Below, one piece after another: positions 46,501 to 58,639 of a DNA stretch of 64,000 nt (the stretch's first letter is position 1; the number at the start of each line of letters is the position of its first letter). Below the pieces are notes generated by a model. That model was not told the origin of the DNA and did no database searches. It was given only the letters and a program-made list of their open reading frames with translations. The position numbers and the translations under genes were made by a program. The DNA is from Sweltsa coloradensis (taxonomy: Eukaryota; Arthropoda; Insecta; Plecoptera; Chloroperlidae), in contig JAMZAV010002010.1 in assembly GCA_024449915.1 (NCBI GenBank), forward strand, positions 227,584 through 291,583, in the 5' to 3' direction.

Positions 46501-49500
46501 TTAGTCTACGTTAAGTTTTCTAAAAGACCCAACAATCATGGACTCCTCGTCCTCAGTTTCACGTATCGTGATACGTTCTACCTCCAGGACCGAGTCACGT
46601 TTAGCCAAGAGCCTCTCTCTCCACTTGTCTGAAACAAAATTACCTCTAAATGTAACAGGTTCAAAGCGTTGAACGAGCTTGGACCATGCTAGATTACAAC
46701 GTTTCACACATTTAAACACATTTAAATCCTTTGTCGCTAAATCGTGATAATGTACAGTACAAACTGGTGCACTTTGAAACCACCTAGTGGTTCAAAGTTT
46801 TATGGGGAAAAAAGGTCAAAAATTGGTCCAGATTAAACTCGTGCCTATATAGTCCTCATAAGTTTCATGTAAAAGATTGTGGTACAAATTGACGTAAAGG
46901 CGCTTTTTCTGAATATCCATCAAACCCATAAAAACCAATCCACCTAAAAATTAGCCGATACTTTTGACAATTTAGCTCAAAGTCGTTCTTATAAGTTTTT
47001 ATTTTATGGAAATCAATTATACATTCGGGAGTGTTTCCCGATTAATGAAATTGAAAGATCCATAAAATCAATTATACATTCGGGAGTGTTTCCCGATTAA
47101 TGAAATTGAAAGAAATTTGTTTTGATTATTGCGAATTCCAATTGTTTTGCAACCAAACATTTCATATATTAACGATAAATAGAGTGTGTGAAGTCTCATG
47201 TTCGATGATTCAGTGCAAAAATATGTACGTTTAATTATTTTAACTCTTGGAAAACGAGTACGACATTTGACAAGAAACACATCAGTATTTTGATTGTATG
47301 AATAATTAAATATTTTTCTACCAGTTAACAAAACTATGCACTCATTAAAATAAAATATTTTTCCTTGTGGTCTATCTTTTTTTACTTTGGTTTATATCGT
47401 AGTATAAGTTTGGATTAATACTTATTGTCAAATGGAGATTTAATAAAATATAATAAAAAGTATGTCTACGTGTAACATTAACATCTGAAAATTACAAAAA
47501 GTCTAAAATGAAATTATTGTTGATGAGTATGATATTATATCTGTCGAGTTGCTGTCAGTCAAGAGAAAATATATTATATAAAAAATCACTTACCGACCAT
47601 TTCAGAAAGAGGCATTGTCCCGCCATATTCTTTGGGGAGACAATTTGGATTAACGTGTTGATGCAATTCTTGGAGTGACCTGTGAAACTGATGGGAGTGC
47701 TGTAGATAAATTTATCCAGTTTGTGTATTGTTCACTCTTAAATATCATTTAATATTACATTTTAAAAAAAGTTAAAACAAGAAATAGAGTTTTGTGGTAG
47801 ATTATGCAATTACATTATTTGAATGAATAATTTTAATATGATCAGCAATAATTATTCATGTCACTTTGCCATGGTCCTACCAGTGGACATACCACTTACA
47901 TAATCTTGACAATTGGATAAGGTACGCCACCAACATAATACAGTAAAAAGGACTGCACGTTCTTTTATAATAGTTAACGCTTTACTGAAAATAAGCTTAA
48001 CATATAAATTTGTTGCAAGATATTAATTCTAAATCTTCTTACCTTAAACTTATCACTATTCTTACGTGGCAAGCATTTCAAGAAGATGTCTATCAAGACT
48101 TTGGCAAAATCACGTACATTTATTACATGTAATTCTTTAAACCGAGATGCATTGGATTTCTGTTGACATATAAAACATACATTCTGGTTTCAAAAGCCAT
48201 GTTTACATTTTGTTGTTTACTTCTGGGAATTTCAATAAGTTATGTTAATAGTTAATTATTAATAGTATTTTTTTAGTGTGCCTACTTTATGACGTATTTT
48301 TATCAGACTAACTAGATATGAAATAACAAAGTACCTTAAAAAATTATTGTGTTCGCATAATCCCCCAAAAATGGTCAAACTTGGTAATTTTCGAGTTAGG
48401 TCCCGTCGGCAAAAAATGCTCCGTGACCTTGGAGGATTTTGATTTTTTTAACTGGCCATCATTGACGTACTAGGCTATGTTTTCTGTCAATCCGATTACC
48501 AAGAGAAGTAGTAATTTCGGAATGCTTATTTTGGCGTACTTAAGTGTATATTTGGGCACAGTTTCAAGACACAATTTTCTAAATGCCCAATTAAGATTTT
48601 AATATGCTCTAGTATCTATCGTATTGTATCTATTATTATTCTTGCACCCAAGGGGCGGGAAGGCTGATAGGGCAACAAGACTGCCCTCTGCAGCCTTAAG
48701 TATCCATGTGAAACAAAACATAAGCAGGTTTGTACCGATTTAAGAAATTCGACAAAACGCAAATTTTCGACAATTTGAAAAATCTTCAAAAATTCGTATA
48801 AAGTCATAGTTTCAAGTCATAATTCTTTAAATTCCATTTAAGTGTAGTATTACACTATAGATTAAGTGTTAAAAAATAATTGTGTAAGTTTATAGCCCCA
48901 ATGTGTCGATTTTTCTTTACCTCTGTCTCTCGTATGTATCTTGGCATATTGACGTAAGAATGCAACATGGCCAAGTGAGCAAGGCCCACGTTACATGCGT
49001 CTAGGATTATCGTTGCCCCCATCACTTGGAAAACTTCGTCTTCGAGGAGAGTCATGCCGGTCAGGTAAAACGTCTTGAGGGCATCCTCCATTTTGAACAT
49101 GTGGGGGTCGAACCGTCCTGAAAGATTATCATTTGCGCTACGAGTCAATGTTATGTAAAAACAAAACTCTCAAAAGATTAACAAAATGGAAAACATAAGG
49201 ATTGAACACAAAAACATTAAATAATAATAAGTAATTCACATGTTTAGACCATAAAGGTGATTCCAAGGAATAAAAATTGAACATTTTAGTGCCACCATCG
49301 AAACATCATGTACTATATTAGTGTTTTGCCTAAAAAAAGTGATGTGGTGCGCCGTTCAGCAGGCGACAACTTGCGAAATGAGGATCTATCCCAACTCATT
49401 CCGTCATGTTGCCTCGTGACGTTAGGAGGCGGCTAAAATTCTAGTAGTCAATTCAAGGCAATGTCGGTACATAATTTGAAGAATAAGCGAGAATCTACTG

Positions 49501-50949
49501 AAATTATCAATTTGAACGAGTAACATCAGATCACTGCGGTGAATGGGCCACAATAGGCCTGCTTTCCTGTTTCATTCTGTAATTTTTGTATAATGTGTAC
49601 AAATACAGAGACAAACAAATAAAATAATAATAATAACATATTATTAGCTAGCTTCTTATAAGCGCACACAATTATACTTACCAAAAATAACGAGGATAAC
49701 TTGCCTTCCCCTGTCGTCCCGAAAAGGCGAGACAAACTCGAAACTAGAAATAAATATATGTAATCTATTAAATACATCAGTTAACATTAACACCAACAAT
49801 GATTTGAATACACAGAATGCATCAAAGAAATGTAGGCCTATGTGCTAATTATTGTAAGGCACTAATAATTTGTACATAATCGCTGTAAATTTATAAAATA
49901 ACACACAACAGTGGTGGAATAAAATTTATGGTTGAATTTTGGGTTTTGTTGATTATTTTCTTTTTCAAAAAGTAGAAATTATTTTTACTACTAAAATTAG
50001 ATTAAAAAGATAGTCGAATCTGGAAAATGACTTTGAAATGTTTGCTTGAACTTAATAGATTTATTCAGTGCAATATGGATACTAAGAACTGTTTAATAAT
50101 CCCTACTCTTACCCGTCATTGATGATTTTACTGATGACTGGATTCAAGATGTCTATATTAGTTGTGAGGGGTCCGAAGTCGTGTTTATGCTTAAGAAAGT
50201 TAATCAGCATTTCTTCTGCCATGGGAACACTGAACTTCTTCTTGCGGAGGAATCTCAACAAGAAAGCGTCGTCTAAAATAATAGATTGCACTTTTTAGGC
50301 GTGTTGGTCAGTGATCTTATCAAACTTTTTAATACGATGACACCGACTAGGCCTTGCTCAATAAAACCACGATACAATTAAAACATTGACAACGTGACAT
50401 GAGGCCGAAGAGAGAGATTGTAGCTTATTTGAGCTAGGCATTGATTATAGGCACAATTGTAAAATATATGTTTGAAAAATTCCTGCATTGCTATGGAAAT
50501 GACTCTATGACTTTTACCTCTATAGTTTTAGGTTTATGATAACTTTTTCTTGGTGTTACACAAATATTATAAACTTATGGAAGGAATTGGTATATTTAAT
50601 GAAATAACGCAATGCCTTAGATAGACAAATTGTGCCTAATGAAATTATAGTATATCTAGGTGGACTAGGATTTATTGTGAAAGGTTTTTCATTTCCTTTT
50701 TTAAGATGGCACCACAGTTTTTACAGAAACGTCAACTATAATACAAAAAAAAAATTGAAAATTTTAACTTTGTCGAAGAGGATAAAATATACTTTTATAT
50801 ATCTTACCCATTCTGCAGTTTGAGATGTCCTGGTTTTTTCTAATCCAGGCCCGGAATTCCTGTAAAGCCTGTGCCCGGGTATTGTCATCCTCCCTCAATT
50901 CCTTCTTAGCAATCTCTTTAACGAATTCCTGAAAAGCTTTTTCATCCAT
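46501..50949 (-). CDS. CRAL-TRIO domain protein, gene B (complete, seven exons)
   Basis: Predicted cytosolic carrier of a small hydrophobic ligand (alpha-tocopherol-transfer/CRALBP-like family; ligand unknown). Exons on the minus strand: 50808-50949, 50113-50272, 49682-49743, 48921-49117, 48043-48159, 47594-47687 and 46501-46628. That makes 900 bp and 299 residues, the usual size. All introns are GT-AG and phases agree at every junction (1, 2, 1, 0, 0, 1). The N-terminal CRAL_TRIO_N helices run to about residue 100 (QALQEFRAWIRKNQDI, then DDAFLLRFLRKKKFSV). The lipid-binding domain follows (FRDDRGRQVILVIFGRFDP, MTLLEDEVFQVMGATIILD, RFKELHVINVRDFAKVLI), with the family signature LPKEYGGTMPLSEMV at 243-257. 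The start ATG lies in TGGCCATGGATGAA. The base context and a donor-like GTAAG near 51020 suggest an upstream 5' UTR exon. Introns hold MITE fragments. Gene A is the close duplicate on one side and gene C the partner on the other. Confidence 0.95.
47012..47114 (+). repeat. Direct repeat, 47 bp, period 56 bp, in intron 6 of gene B
   Basis: The segment from ATCAATTATACATTCGGGAG to GAAATTGAAAGA occurs at 47012-47058 and again at 47068-47114, without a mismatch. Each copy contains the hairpin word CGGGA-GTGTT-TCCCG. Confidence 0.9.
48350..48893 (-). mobile_element. Diverged piggyBac-like MITE, copy 4, in intron 4 of gene B
   Basis: Shares words with copy 3 (CATGACCCCCC/ATCCCCCAAAAATGG, TTAGGTCCCGTCGGCAAAAA, CCGTGACCTTGGAGGATTTT, TTTGGGCACAGTTTC, TAGTATTACACTATAGATTA) but both ends are eroded. 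It carries an insert of about 60 bp near 48620-48700. Confidence 0.6.
49339..49447. mobile_element. Right-end fragment of the gene A fold-back element, in intron 3 of gene B
   Basis: GTGGTGCGCCGTTCAGCAG, GAGGATCTATCCCAACTCATT and AAAATTCTAGTAGTC match 34660-34769, about 90% by eye. Only one arm end is present. Confidence 0.7.
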
Positions 50950-52109
50950 GGCCACTTATATACTTATGTATTACTATGTACTTATAATTTTTCTAGCAAT
51001 ATTGCAAGATCAGAAACTTACAGGTTGTCATTTGATCTCCGTGCGATTACAACGAGACATTGGCGGGAAGTCTCTAGCTCTCTGAAGTTTCTCAACATCA
51101 AGGCACTAAAACTTAAGACCCCGCTTCAGGGAACAATTAAGTAAGACTCAACACTAGTATTTAATTGTTTCTTTGCTATCTTGATCAAGAATATTTTATC
51201 TCTATTTTTTGCAATTCTTTATGCTGTATTTATTGTACCAATATTTATTTTCATAGTGGTTAAATATTGTTTTTTTAAACTACCTATTTTGTTATATATT
51301 TATATGGCCCAATCCATATTATTAATTTTATTAACCTATAAAATATAAATGTTATTGTTTTTTAGTAATATCACACACATTTGTGTTTAGGGGCTATGCT
51401 CATTGTGATATTCCTAATGATTATAATTGTCTACCAGCAAAATAATAAATACATGTTGTAATCATTTGCTTTCTCTTTAATTAATTATGAAAAATACTAT
51501 ATGGATAAAAGCAAGATTATCTTTTGGGATAAAGTCGTTTCTAGCAAAAATGTTGTGTCTCTTTCGAGTAAAAACTTGGCCATCATCATAATTGGCAATC
51601 ATCTTGAACCAATCAGTATGATAATTCGTTTAATATAATATACGTACGTAGAAAGTGAATAAACTAAAATATGCTAACAATAATTATTTTAACTTGTATC
51701 GAACGAGATATCATGCCACGGCATGTCATGGGCCTGCATAACTTCATTTTAGCCTATATATATTTATATTTTATTGCACAGTAAGCTTGTATTTTTAAAT
51801 TGTTTTATTACACTGCGAAACGCTATTTAAATCGTGAATTACCCATCATAAACCAGTATACAATACCTTCAATATAGGCCTGTAGTTATTTCGCAATCCT
51901 TGTAAGAATATCCTACTTTTCAAAGTTAATTACATAATATAATAATCGAATCTATTAGATTCTAAAACAATTAACAATAATAACTAATTTTAAACAATTT
52001 TTTTTAAACAATCATATCTATTTTGTGTTGAGAACTGTGTTCCATTGAAAATGCATGCAATTAATTCGGTTGTTATAAGGCTAGTTGAGAAGTTGTTTAT
52101 GAGAAGTCG

Positions 52110-52240
52110 AGCTCTAACGACGCGTCCACGACAGAAACCTTGCAAACATATTTCAGTCAAGATTGCCGGTGTCGGGTATCGAACTGGTGACCTGAGTATC
52201 ACGTGATATCAACTCAGTCGACAACTTCGCCGAAAGTATC
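52110..52240 (-). repeat. tRNA-like SINE fragment
   Basis: On the minus strand, a B-box word (CCAGTTCGATACCCGACACC) is followed by GGCAATCTTGACTGAAAT, the tail word shared with fragments near 3.4, 3.76 and 7.75 kb. The A-box half is degenerate. Confidence 0.45.
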
Positions 52241-52309
52241 ACTGTTAGAAAACTATCTTATTTGACTTGAGTCGATTTGTGTGTTCATCGTTTTGCATTT
52301 AAAAATTCT

Positions 52310-52850
52310 TACAAAAAAAACTTTCATTTAGGCTGACCAGTTACGAAATGAAACAGTAATAGTTAAATTATTGGGCCCATCATGATACGAAAACAAAATG
52401 CTAGGTTCCATCGACAAAAATCTCCCATAAGAAATAAAACAAATTGGCCATGTTTGACGTACTCGACAACCTTTTCCATGAATTATTTATTTTAAATTTC
52501 GTATTGTTATTTGGCCAAGTGGTTTGCTTAAATTATGCTGATTACCAAGAAGGGGTGTGATTTTGGAATGCATATTTTTGCGGGTTAAGGTGTAATTTGT
52601 GCACAGTTTCAAGACACAATTTGTCTAAATGACCATTTTAAAGTAGTACGATGCTCTAGTAGCAATATGAAACAAAAAATAAGCAGGTATAGAAGGCGAT
52701 TTAAGAAATTTCCAAAACGCCAATTTTCTTAAATTCCAGGAAAACATAACTTAAAAAATTCGTGCAAAATCACAGTAACAAGATATAATGTTTTAAGTAT
52801 TATGCTATAGATTATGTGTTCAAAATATTTTTGGGGGGTAAAAGCAAGAC
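52310..52850 (-). mobile_element. Diverged piggyBac-like MITE, copy 5
   Basis: Words such as AGGTTCCATCGACAAAAATC, TGCTGATTACCAAGAAGGGG, TTTGGAATGCATATTTTTGCG and TGCACAGTTTCAAGACAC follow the same order as in copy 3. The ends are eroded. Confidence 0.6.
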
Positions 52851-53021
52851 CCTCTATATACTTAAAGTATACATAGGACCGGTAAAAGCACCTTTAAATA
52901 AACGGCGAAACGTGAATATGTATCTCAGCTAAAATACATTAATTACACACACAATTATTTTAAAGTAAATGTTTATTCTGAGACTTGTGTGACACTATTT
53001 TATTTCAAAATTTACAAATTG

Positions 53022-54631
53022 TTGGATGAGCGTAGCGAGCGAAGAGAAGATTCCATTTCACTACACTGGAGAAAAAAATCCGGAATGTTTTGTTTTTTTT
53101 TTCTTTCTTTCTTTTTCTTTTTTTTTGTATTTTTGTGTGTCTGTGAACACGATTCCGGCTAAACCAATACTCCAATTGCGATGAAATTTTATGGAGGTCT
53201 ATGAAATCTCTGAACGAAGAACTGCACGGGGGGAAAAATCGATCGAAAAAATTATTTCTCATGAAAATCGCAATTTTACGATTTTTTTCGATTTTAAATT
53301 TCTTCGACTTATAACACCTACATGCTTTATTCGATTGTAATGATTTTTTTCACAGAACCTTAATTTTATAAATTAATATATTCGTGTGAAATTTGAGCGC
53401 AATCAAAAAATTATTTCTTATGAAAATCGCAATTTTACGATTTTTTAAATTTTTAAAACATTCTTCGACTTATAACACATACATGCTTTATCCCATTGTA
53501 ATGATTTTTTCACAGAACTTTAATTTATGAATTACTAGGAAAACGCTTAAGTCCCGCCACGTTGATGGATGAGCGTAATTTTTTTTAAACGAAAAAAGCG
53601 TAAAATTGTGATTTTTTTTAATAGATCATTTTTCGATTACGCTCAAATTTCACACGAATATATAACTCATTAAATTAAAGTTCTGTGAAAAATCATTACA
53701 ATCGGATAAAGCATGTAGGTTTTATTCGTCGAAGAAATGTTAAAAATTGAAAAAAAAACGGGAAAACTGCGATTATCATGAGAAATGATTTTTCGATTGC
53801 GCTCAAATTTCACACGAATATAATAATTCATAAAATGAAGGTTCGGTGAAAAAATCATTACAATGGGATAAGCATGTAGGTGTTATAAGACGAAGAATGT
53901 TTTAAAAATTTAAAAAATCGCAAATTGCGATTTTCATAAGAAATAAATTTTTGATTGCGCTCAAATTTCACACGAATATATTAATTCATAAAATAAAGGT
54001 TGTGTGATAATATTATTACAATCGGACAAAGCATGCAGGTGTTATAAATCGAAGAATTTTGTTAAAAATCGAAAAAAATCGTAAAATTGCGATTTTCATG
54101 AGAAATAATTTTTCGATCGATTTTTCCCCCCGTGCAGTTCTTCGTTCAGAGATTTCATAGACCTCCATAAAATTTCATCGCAATTGGAGTATTGGTTTAG
54201 CCGGAATCGTGTTCACAGACACACAAAAATACAAAAAAAAGAAAGAAAAAAAAAAAAAAAAAAAAAACATTCCGGATTTTTTTCTCCAGTGTAGTGAAAT
54301 GGAATCTTCGCTTCGCTCGCTACGCTCGCTACGCTCATCCAAATATATTCGTGTGAAATTTGAGCGCAATCGAAAAATCATTTCTCATGATAATCGCAAT
54401 TTTACGATTTTTTTCAATTTTTAACATTTCTTCGACGAATAAAACCTACATGCTTTATCCGATTGTAATGATTTTTTCACAGAACTTAAATTTTATGAAT
54501 TAATATATTCGTGTGAAATTTGAGCGTAATCAAAAAAATTAACTATTACAAAAATCGCAATTTTACGCTTTTTTCGTTAAAAAAAATTACGCTCATCCAT
54601 CAACGCGGCGGGACTTAAGCGTTTTCCTAGT
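53022..54631 (+). mobile_element. Helitron-like element, family 1, interrupted by a reverse copy
   Basis: The two parts are 53022-53534 (starts TTGGATGAGCGTAGCGAGCG) and 54343-54631 (ends ...ACGCTCATCC, AACGC...GCGTT, CCTAG). Joined, the break falls inside the family word TATGAATTAATATATTCG, which confirms that the middle piece is a later insertion. Confidence 0.8.
53535..54342 (-). mobile_element. Helitron-like element, family 1, nested copy
   Basis: Plus-strand start CTAGGAAAACGCTTAAGTCC, end GCTCGCTACGCTCATCCAA. It sits between the two A of GAATTA/ATATATTCG in the host element, with no target duplication. About 808 bp with an A-run at 54247-54267. Confidence 0.8.
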
Positions 54632-54719
54632 TTAAATAAAATATGGAACTGAAGGTGAATTTTTCTACTAAGTTTGACATTTATTATAAACCCTATTAGA
54701 TACATTTTCCTAAAACTAC

Positions 54720-54805
54720 ATTTATTTATTTATTTATTTATTATTTATTTAACGTCTATCCTATTCAGTTATAAAAACTGATTTACAAAGGACGACACAC
54801 AAGTC
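54720..54805 (-). mobile_element. Short 3' end of the (AAAT)n LINE
   Basis: A (TTTA)n run followed by AACGTCTATCCTATTCAG and TATAAAAACTGATTTACAAAGG, the reverse complement of the LINE 3' end at 39.6 kb. Confidence 0.8.
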
Positions 54806-55385
54806 CTAGTGTAGTGTAGATATGACATTTGTGGACTACGTTCAACACAATCAAGATATACTAGTTATGTTGGTTCTATTCTGTCAGCATGTATGTCAAG
54901 TCCACACTCATTTCAGTTAGTTTGCATTAAATGTTTTCAATTTAACATTTCTAAACGGTTCAATAAGACTTTTTAGATTTTAAATATTTTGTTATTTCAT
55001 TAATGTCAAACATACTCAAATCAATCCAACTGCAGCTAAGTAATATTTAATACAGATCAGAAATTAAACTGTTTAATTACAATATATATAATCACTGTAA
55101 CGTTTCAAATGCAAAGCACGTGTATTTTTAAACACATTGCATGACATTTTTGAATAATTTATCGTTAACTTAAAAATAAAAGTGAACAATTTCAAAACAC
55201 TTGTATAACGCAAATATCCGTTTGGTTTCAATCCACTATTGAACCAGCTATGTAGCCATGCATATCACTACAACTAAGCTCGTTGATTGTAAAATAGTTT
55301 GGTGTTCGAGCCATTATGAACGGGTCAACAACTCAAGGCATAGCACATAATAAAAAACAGAGCTTCTGTATACCTACATGCATAC
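54806..55385. other. No gene recognised
   Basis: AT-rich sequence with no coding, RNA or repeat signal that I can support. Confidence 0.5.
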
Positions 55386-56238
55386 CAGAAAAACGCCAAA
55401 GTCGTTTTTAGACGAGTGAGTGAGCCGTGTTGAGTACCCGGTATCATTCCCTTTCCTCCCCCTACCTAAGGCTGGATCTAGACAGCGTTGGTCTTTCCTC
55501 CATAGCCTATCATAGACTAGAGTGGCGCATTATGGCCTTACAGTTGACGCACCCTTATTACAAATAAACTCAAAACCCCATCATTCATACCTATATATCA
55601 ATCAACTTAAATGCAAATGTTCCCGGGTATTCAACACATGACTCGCTCACTTGTCTATCAACGACTTTGACGTTTTCCTAGTTGGCTAAGGATCCTGTAT
55701 ACCCGGAAAGTTGGAGACCCGCGAGTTCAAACAACAGTCGAGATAGATTTTGTTATTTCTGGATTATTTGATTATATCTGGAAAAGTATAGAACGTGTTT
55801 TAAAATGCATTGAAAACATATCTAGTACGAAATTTCGAGTAATGATTGCAAGGTTCACTCATTCTTCGAGCGGATTTTTACTTTTTAGGTAACCTTGAGC
55901 GTGTAAGATTCGATACTCCTTGGTCACTGCATGCAATCATGATTTGATAAAAATGATTTGTTCAGAAGCAAAAGAACACTGTCGTGAAATTAAATGTGAC
56001 ATTCTCAGCCTACTTTCAATTAATTATTTATTGTGAGTTAAGATCGAAACGGATTTTTCTCAAAATGTTAACTGCACGTAAATACTTGTATACCGGATGT
56101 CTGTTTGAAATTTCAGCACAATCTGTTTAGCCGTTCTGCCGTTCCGCGAAGTCACTCACTCCCTCACTCACAAAAACACAGATCTTGTACCGTGTGAGTT
56201 GAATTGTAGACTTTAATCGCTGCGTTCCCTCGTCTAAT
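55386..56238 (-). mobile_element. Family 2 Helitron-like composite
   Basis: 55386-55680 is a fold-back of two 3' ends (AAAAACGCCAAAGTCG ... CGACTTTGACGTTTTCCTAG) with a centre of about 180 bp. 55681-56238 is a minus-strand family 2 body: its 5' end (minus-strand TTAGACGAGGGAACGCAGCG) is at 56219-56238, and the internal words ACCGGATGTCTGTTTGAAAT and CACAATCTGTTTAGCCGTT match 25.9 kb in reverse. Confidence 0.7.
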
Positions 56239-56786
56239 TAAGTACAGTTTGATAATAAAGACAGTGCCTCCTGGATATTCCCACTTGCTTCCTCTTTCCA
56301 TGCGTGTATATGCAACAACTCTTTATTGTTATTCTGTCAGGGTATGTTCCGTTATTCGACCGTTCTCGACCAGTCTGCGACCAATTGGAATTTAATTTTG
56401 AACCAACAAAATTTGCACCAAGGAAAGGGAAAAAATGCAATAAAAATTAATCTTGTATTTGGTGTTTTTAAGATTATTAGTTGAAAACAACTACAACTGC
56501 ACCATCAGCGCCCTAAAACTACTAATACTAATACTAACTAAGATCACTTTAATGTTGGCTCAACTTAAGATTTATTGAACTCAAATTCGGATCTTTGATG
56601 GATGTGATGTGTTGGATTTCGAAGCCTCTTCATGTTGTCATCCAGTAAATAAACCTGTAAGGACATCTGAGAATTAGTCACAACAATTAGTAAGTAACTC
56701 TTTCGTTTCTTTAGTAATTAGTAATAAATACTCGACCTACCAGTTGAAAAGCTCCACAATAAAATCATTCCTCAATGTAGCCCTGA
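56239..56786. other. No gene recognised; 3' flank of gene C
   Basis: AT-rich sequence downstream of CRAL-TRIO gene C. I see nothing else in it. Confidence 0.5.
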
Positions 56787-57154
56787 CTAATCCACAGTTA
56801 GCTTCCTAAAGGACCCAACAATCATGGATTCCTCATCTTCAGTTTGAAGTATAGAAATGTTTTCAACTGCGGTCACCATCTCACGGTTTGCTAACAGAAC
56901 CACTTTCCACGCGTCTGAAATATCAAATAAAATGTAAAAGATGATGTAGAAGATGTAATTCTAGCAACTTTTGACTAAATGTCATGTTTATAATATTTAA
57001 TTCACTCAAATGCACACTTTTTATAATTATTTTCAAATTATGACAGTTTTGCTAATGATTGTTATAATGGTTTTTATATCTTTTGTCGTTATCTTTTGTT
57101 AAATATTTATTAAAAAAAAAAAAAAAATCGTTTTCAGAGTCTATAACCACACAG

Positions 57155-57535
57155 TCATATAACTGATTTTCAGTGGGGGGCATTAAACCAAAGCGACCAA
57201 GTCAACCCTGTAGGCCCCGACGCAATCAACGAATGAGCGATAATTAACCAAAAATCAATATTTCAATAGGAAATGTAGCAATCAGTGGTATGGACAGTGC
57301 AAATACCCGCGGATCAACGCCAGAATCAACAAGGTCGATTCAGAACAACTTTTATATAGAGTCTCGTTGCTATGACGGCTCTAAAGTCACAGTTTAATAA
57401 TTCCTAAGACAAGAAGTGATGGACTTGAATTCATAGTAGAAGGTAAAATCTTCCGCCTGAAGCGAGATTCGAACCCGGGACCTTCTACATCGGAAACAGG
57501 TAGGCTAACCACTACTCCAACGAGCCACTCAAAAT
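57155..57535 (-). mobile_element. tRNA-derived SINE, copy 2 (complete head), in intron 6 of gene C
   Basis: On the minus strand the head has an A-box region GGAGTAGTGGTTAGCC (57503-57518) and a B box GGGTTCGAATC (57466-57476), 27 bp apart. The body ends near 57160 at ATCAGTTATATG. It matches the plus-strand copy at 5780-6145. A pol III-type internal promoter is therefore visible. Confidence 0.75.
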
Positions 57536-58639
57536 TGTAAAAATGTTGTATTGTTATTATATATTATTTATATTTATTTATTTATTGTTGTTGTTAAGTG
57601 TGTTTTGGGATGAGCTATTTTCTGCCATCCTCATGACACATGTAACTAATTAATGTGTTGCGGAACAAATAATAAATAAATATATATGTAGAGACTACCC
57701 ACTCAGTTATAGACTGATTTTAATCCATTCAGCGCCGAAGTCATCAACTCAAAAATAATGCCCAACCAGCATTGTGTTAAGTTTTATAACACACAATGTA
57801 GAATGGTCTATGGCTGTAATTGTGTCTAATAATAAATCAATTTTAAATGAAAATAAAAGACATTGAATGCAGTTGCTTGGCCATAAACGACGCCAGAATT
57901 GAAAAGGCTAGTTCAGAAACGGATATCGAATTATAATAATGTTGTATTGATGAGTTTCGATTCGATATAGATTATTCCAAATAAAACTCATGTACTCATT
58001 TAAATAATAACAACAAAGTGGCATTTTATTCCAAAAGTATCACAACAGAGAACAAATGACAAATTTGATCTGGCAGGCAATCATTTGTAAGATAATATTG
58101 AACCCAATTTGAACTTACCAACCATTTCAGAAATAGGCATTGTCCCACCATATTCCTTTGGAAGACATCTCGGAGGTACGAACTGGTGCAGTTCATTCAG
58201 GGAATCATGAACCTGAATGAATATATATATAATATATTGTAAATAAATATTTTTCATCCATCAACGCGTCTGTTAATAGCAAACTGATATTCTTACCATG
58301 TACCTCTCGCGCATCTTGGCTGTTGAACACAATGGATCTTACTCAGCATAGGGTAGATTCAGGATGTGAACTTCCTTCGGGCGAGCAGTGTTGCTTTCTG
58401 TGGACGAACAAAACATGGGAGGATGAGTGTATATCTAGCAGAACCAGACAGACCAGAAACCCAGGATTACACAAGTCAAGTCTCGAGGCAAAAGAATTCT
58501 AAGGTGATAAATTTTCAAATTCGCAATTCGCTAACACTACCAACCTAACACACAACAAGGATAGGGGTGATCGGTTTCTGACTGTACCAGAATCACCTTG
58601 CCACTTGTGTTTAAAAAAGGGAAAATGCTAAACAAACCT

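Larger units (their letters stand above)
50956..53020. other. Upstream of gene B: possible 5' UTR exon, MITE remnant, no other gene
   Basis: Bases 51021-51125 may be a non-coding first exon of gene B (minus-strand AACCT before GTAAGTTTC). Bases 52310-52850 are a worn piggyBac-like MITE copy 5. The rest is AT-rich with no recognisable feature. Confidence 0.4.

Noticed and set aside
46501..46719. Reading the start of the frame at 46719 as part of gene B exon 7
   Set aside because: The TTTCAG acceptor at 46629-46634 and the phase match with exon 6 place the exon start at 46628.
50947..50955. An upstream GTG as the start of gene B
   Set aside because: The ATG in GGCCATGGATGAA is the same in genes A and B; GTG starts are not used for such nuclear insect genes.
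57466..57518. Functional tRNA gene on the minus strand
   Set aside because: A and B boxes are good, but acceptor and anticodon stems do not form and the sequence runs on into a shared SINE body.
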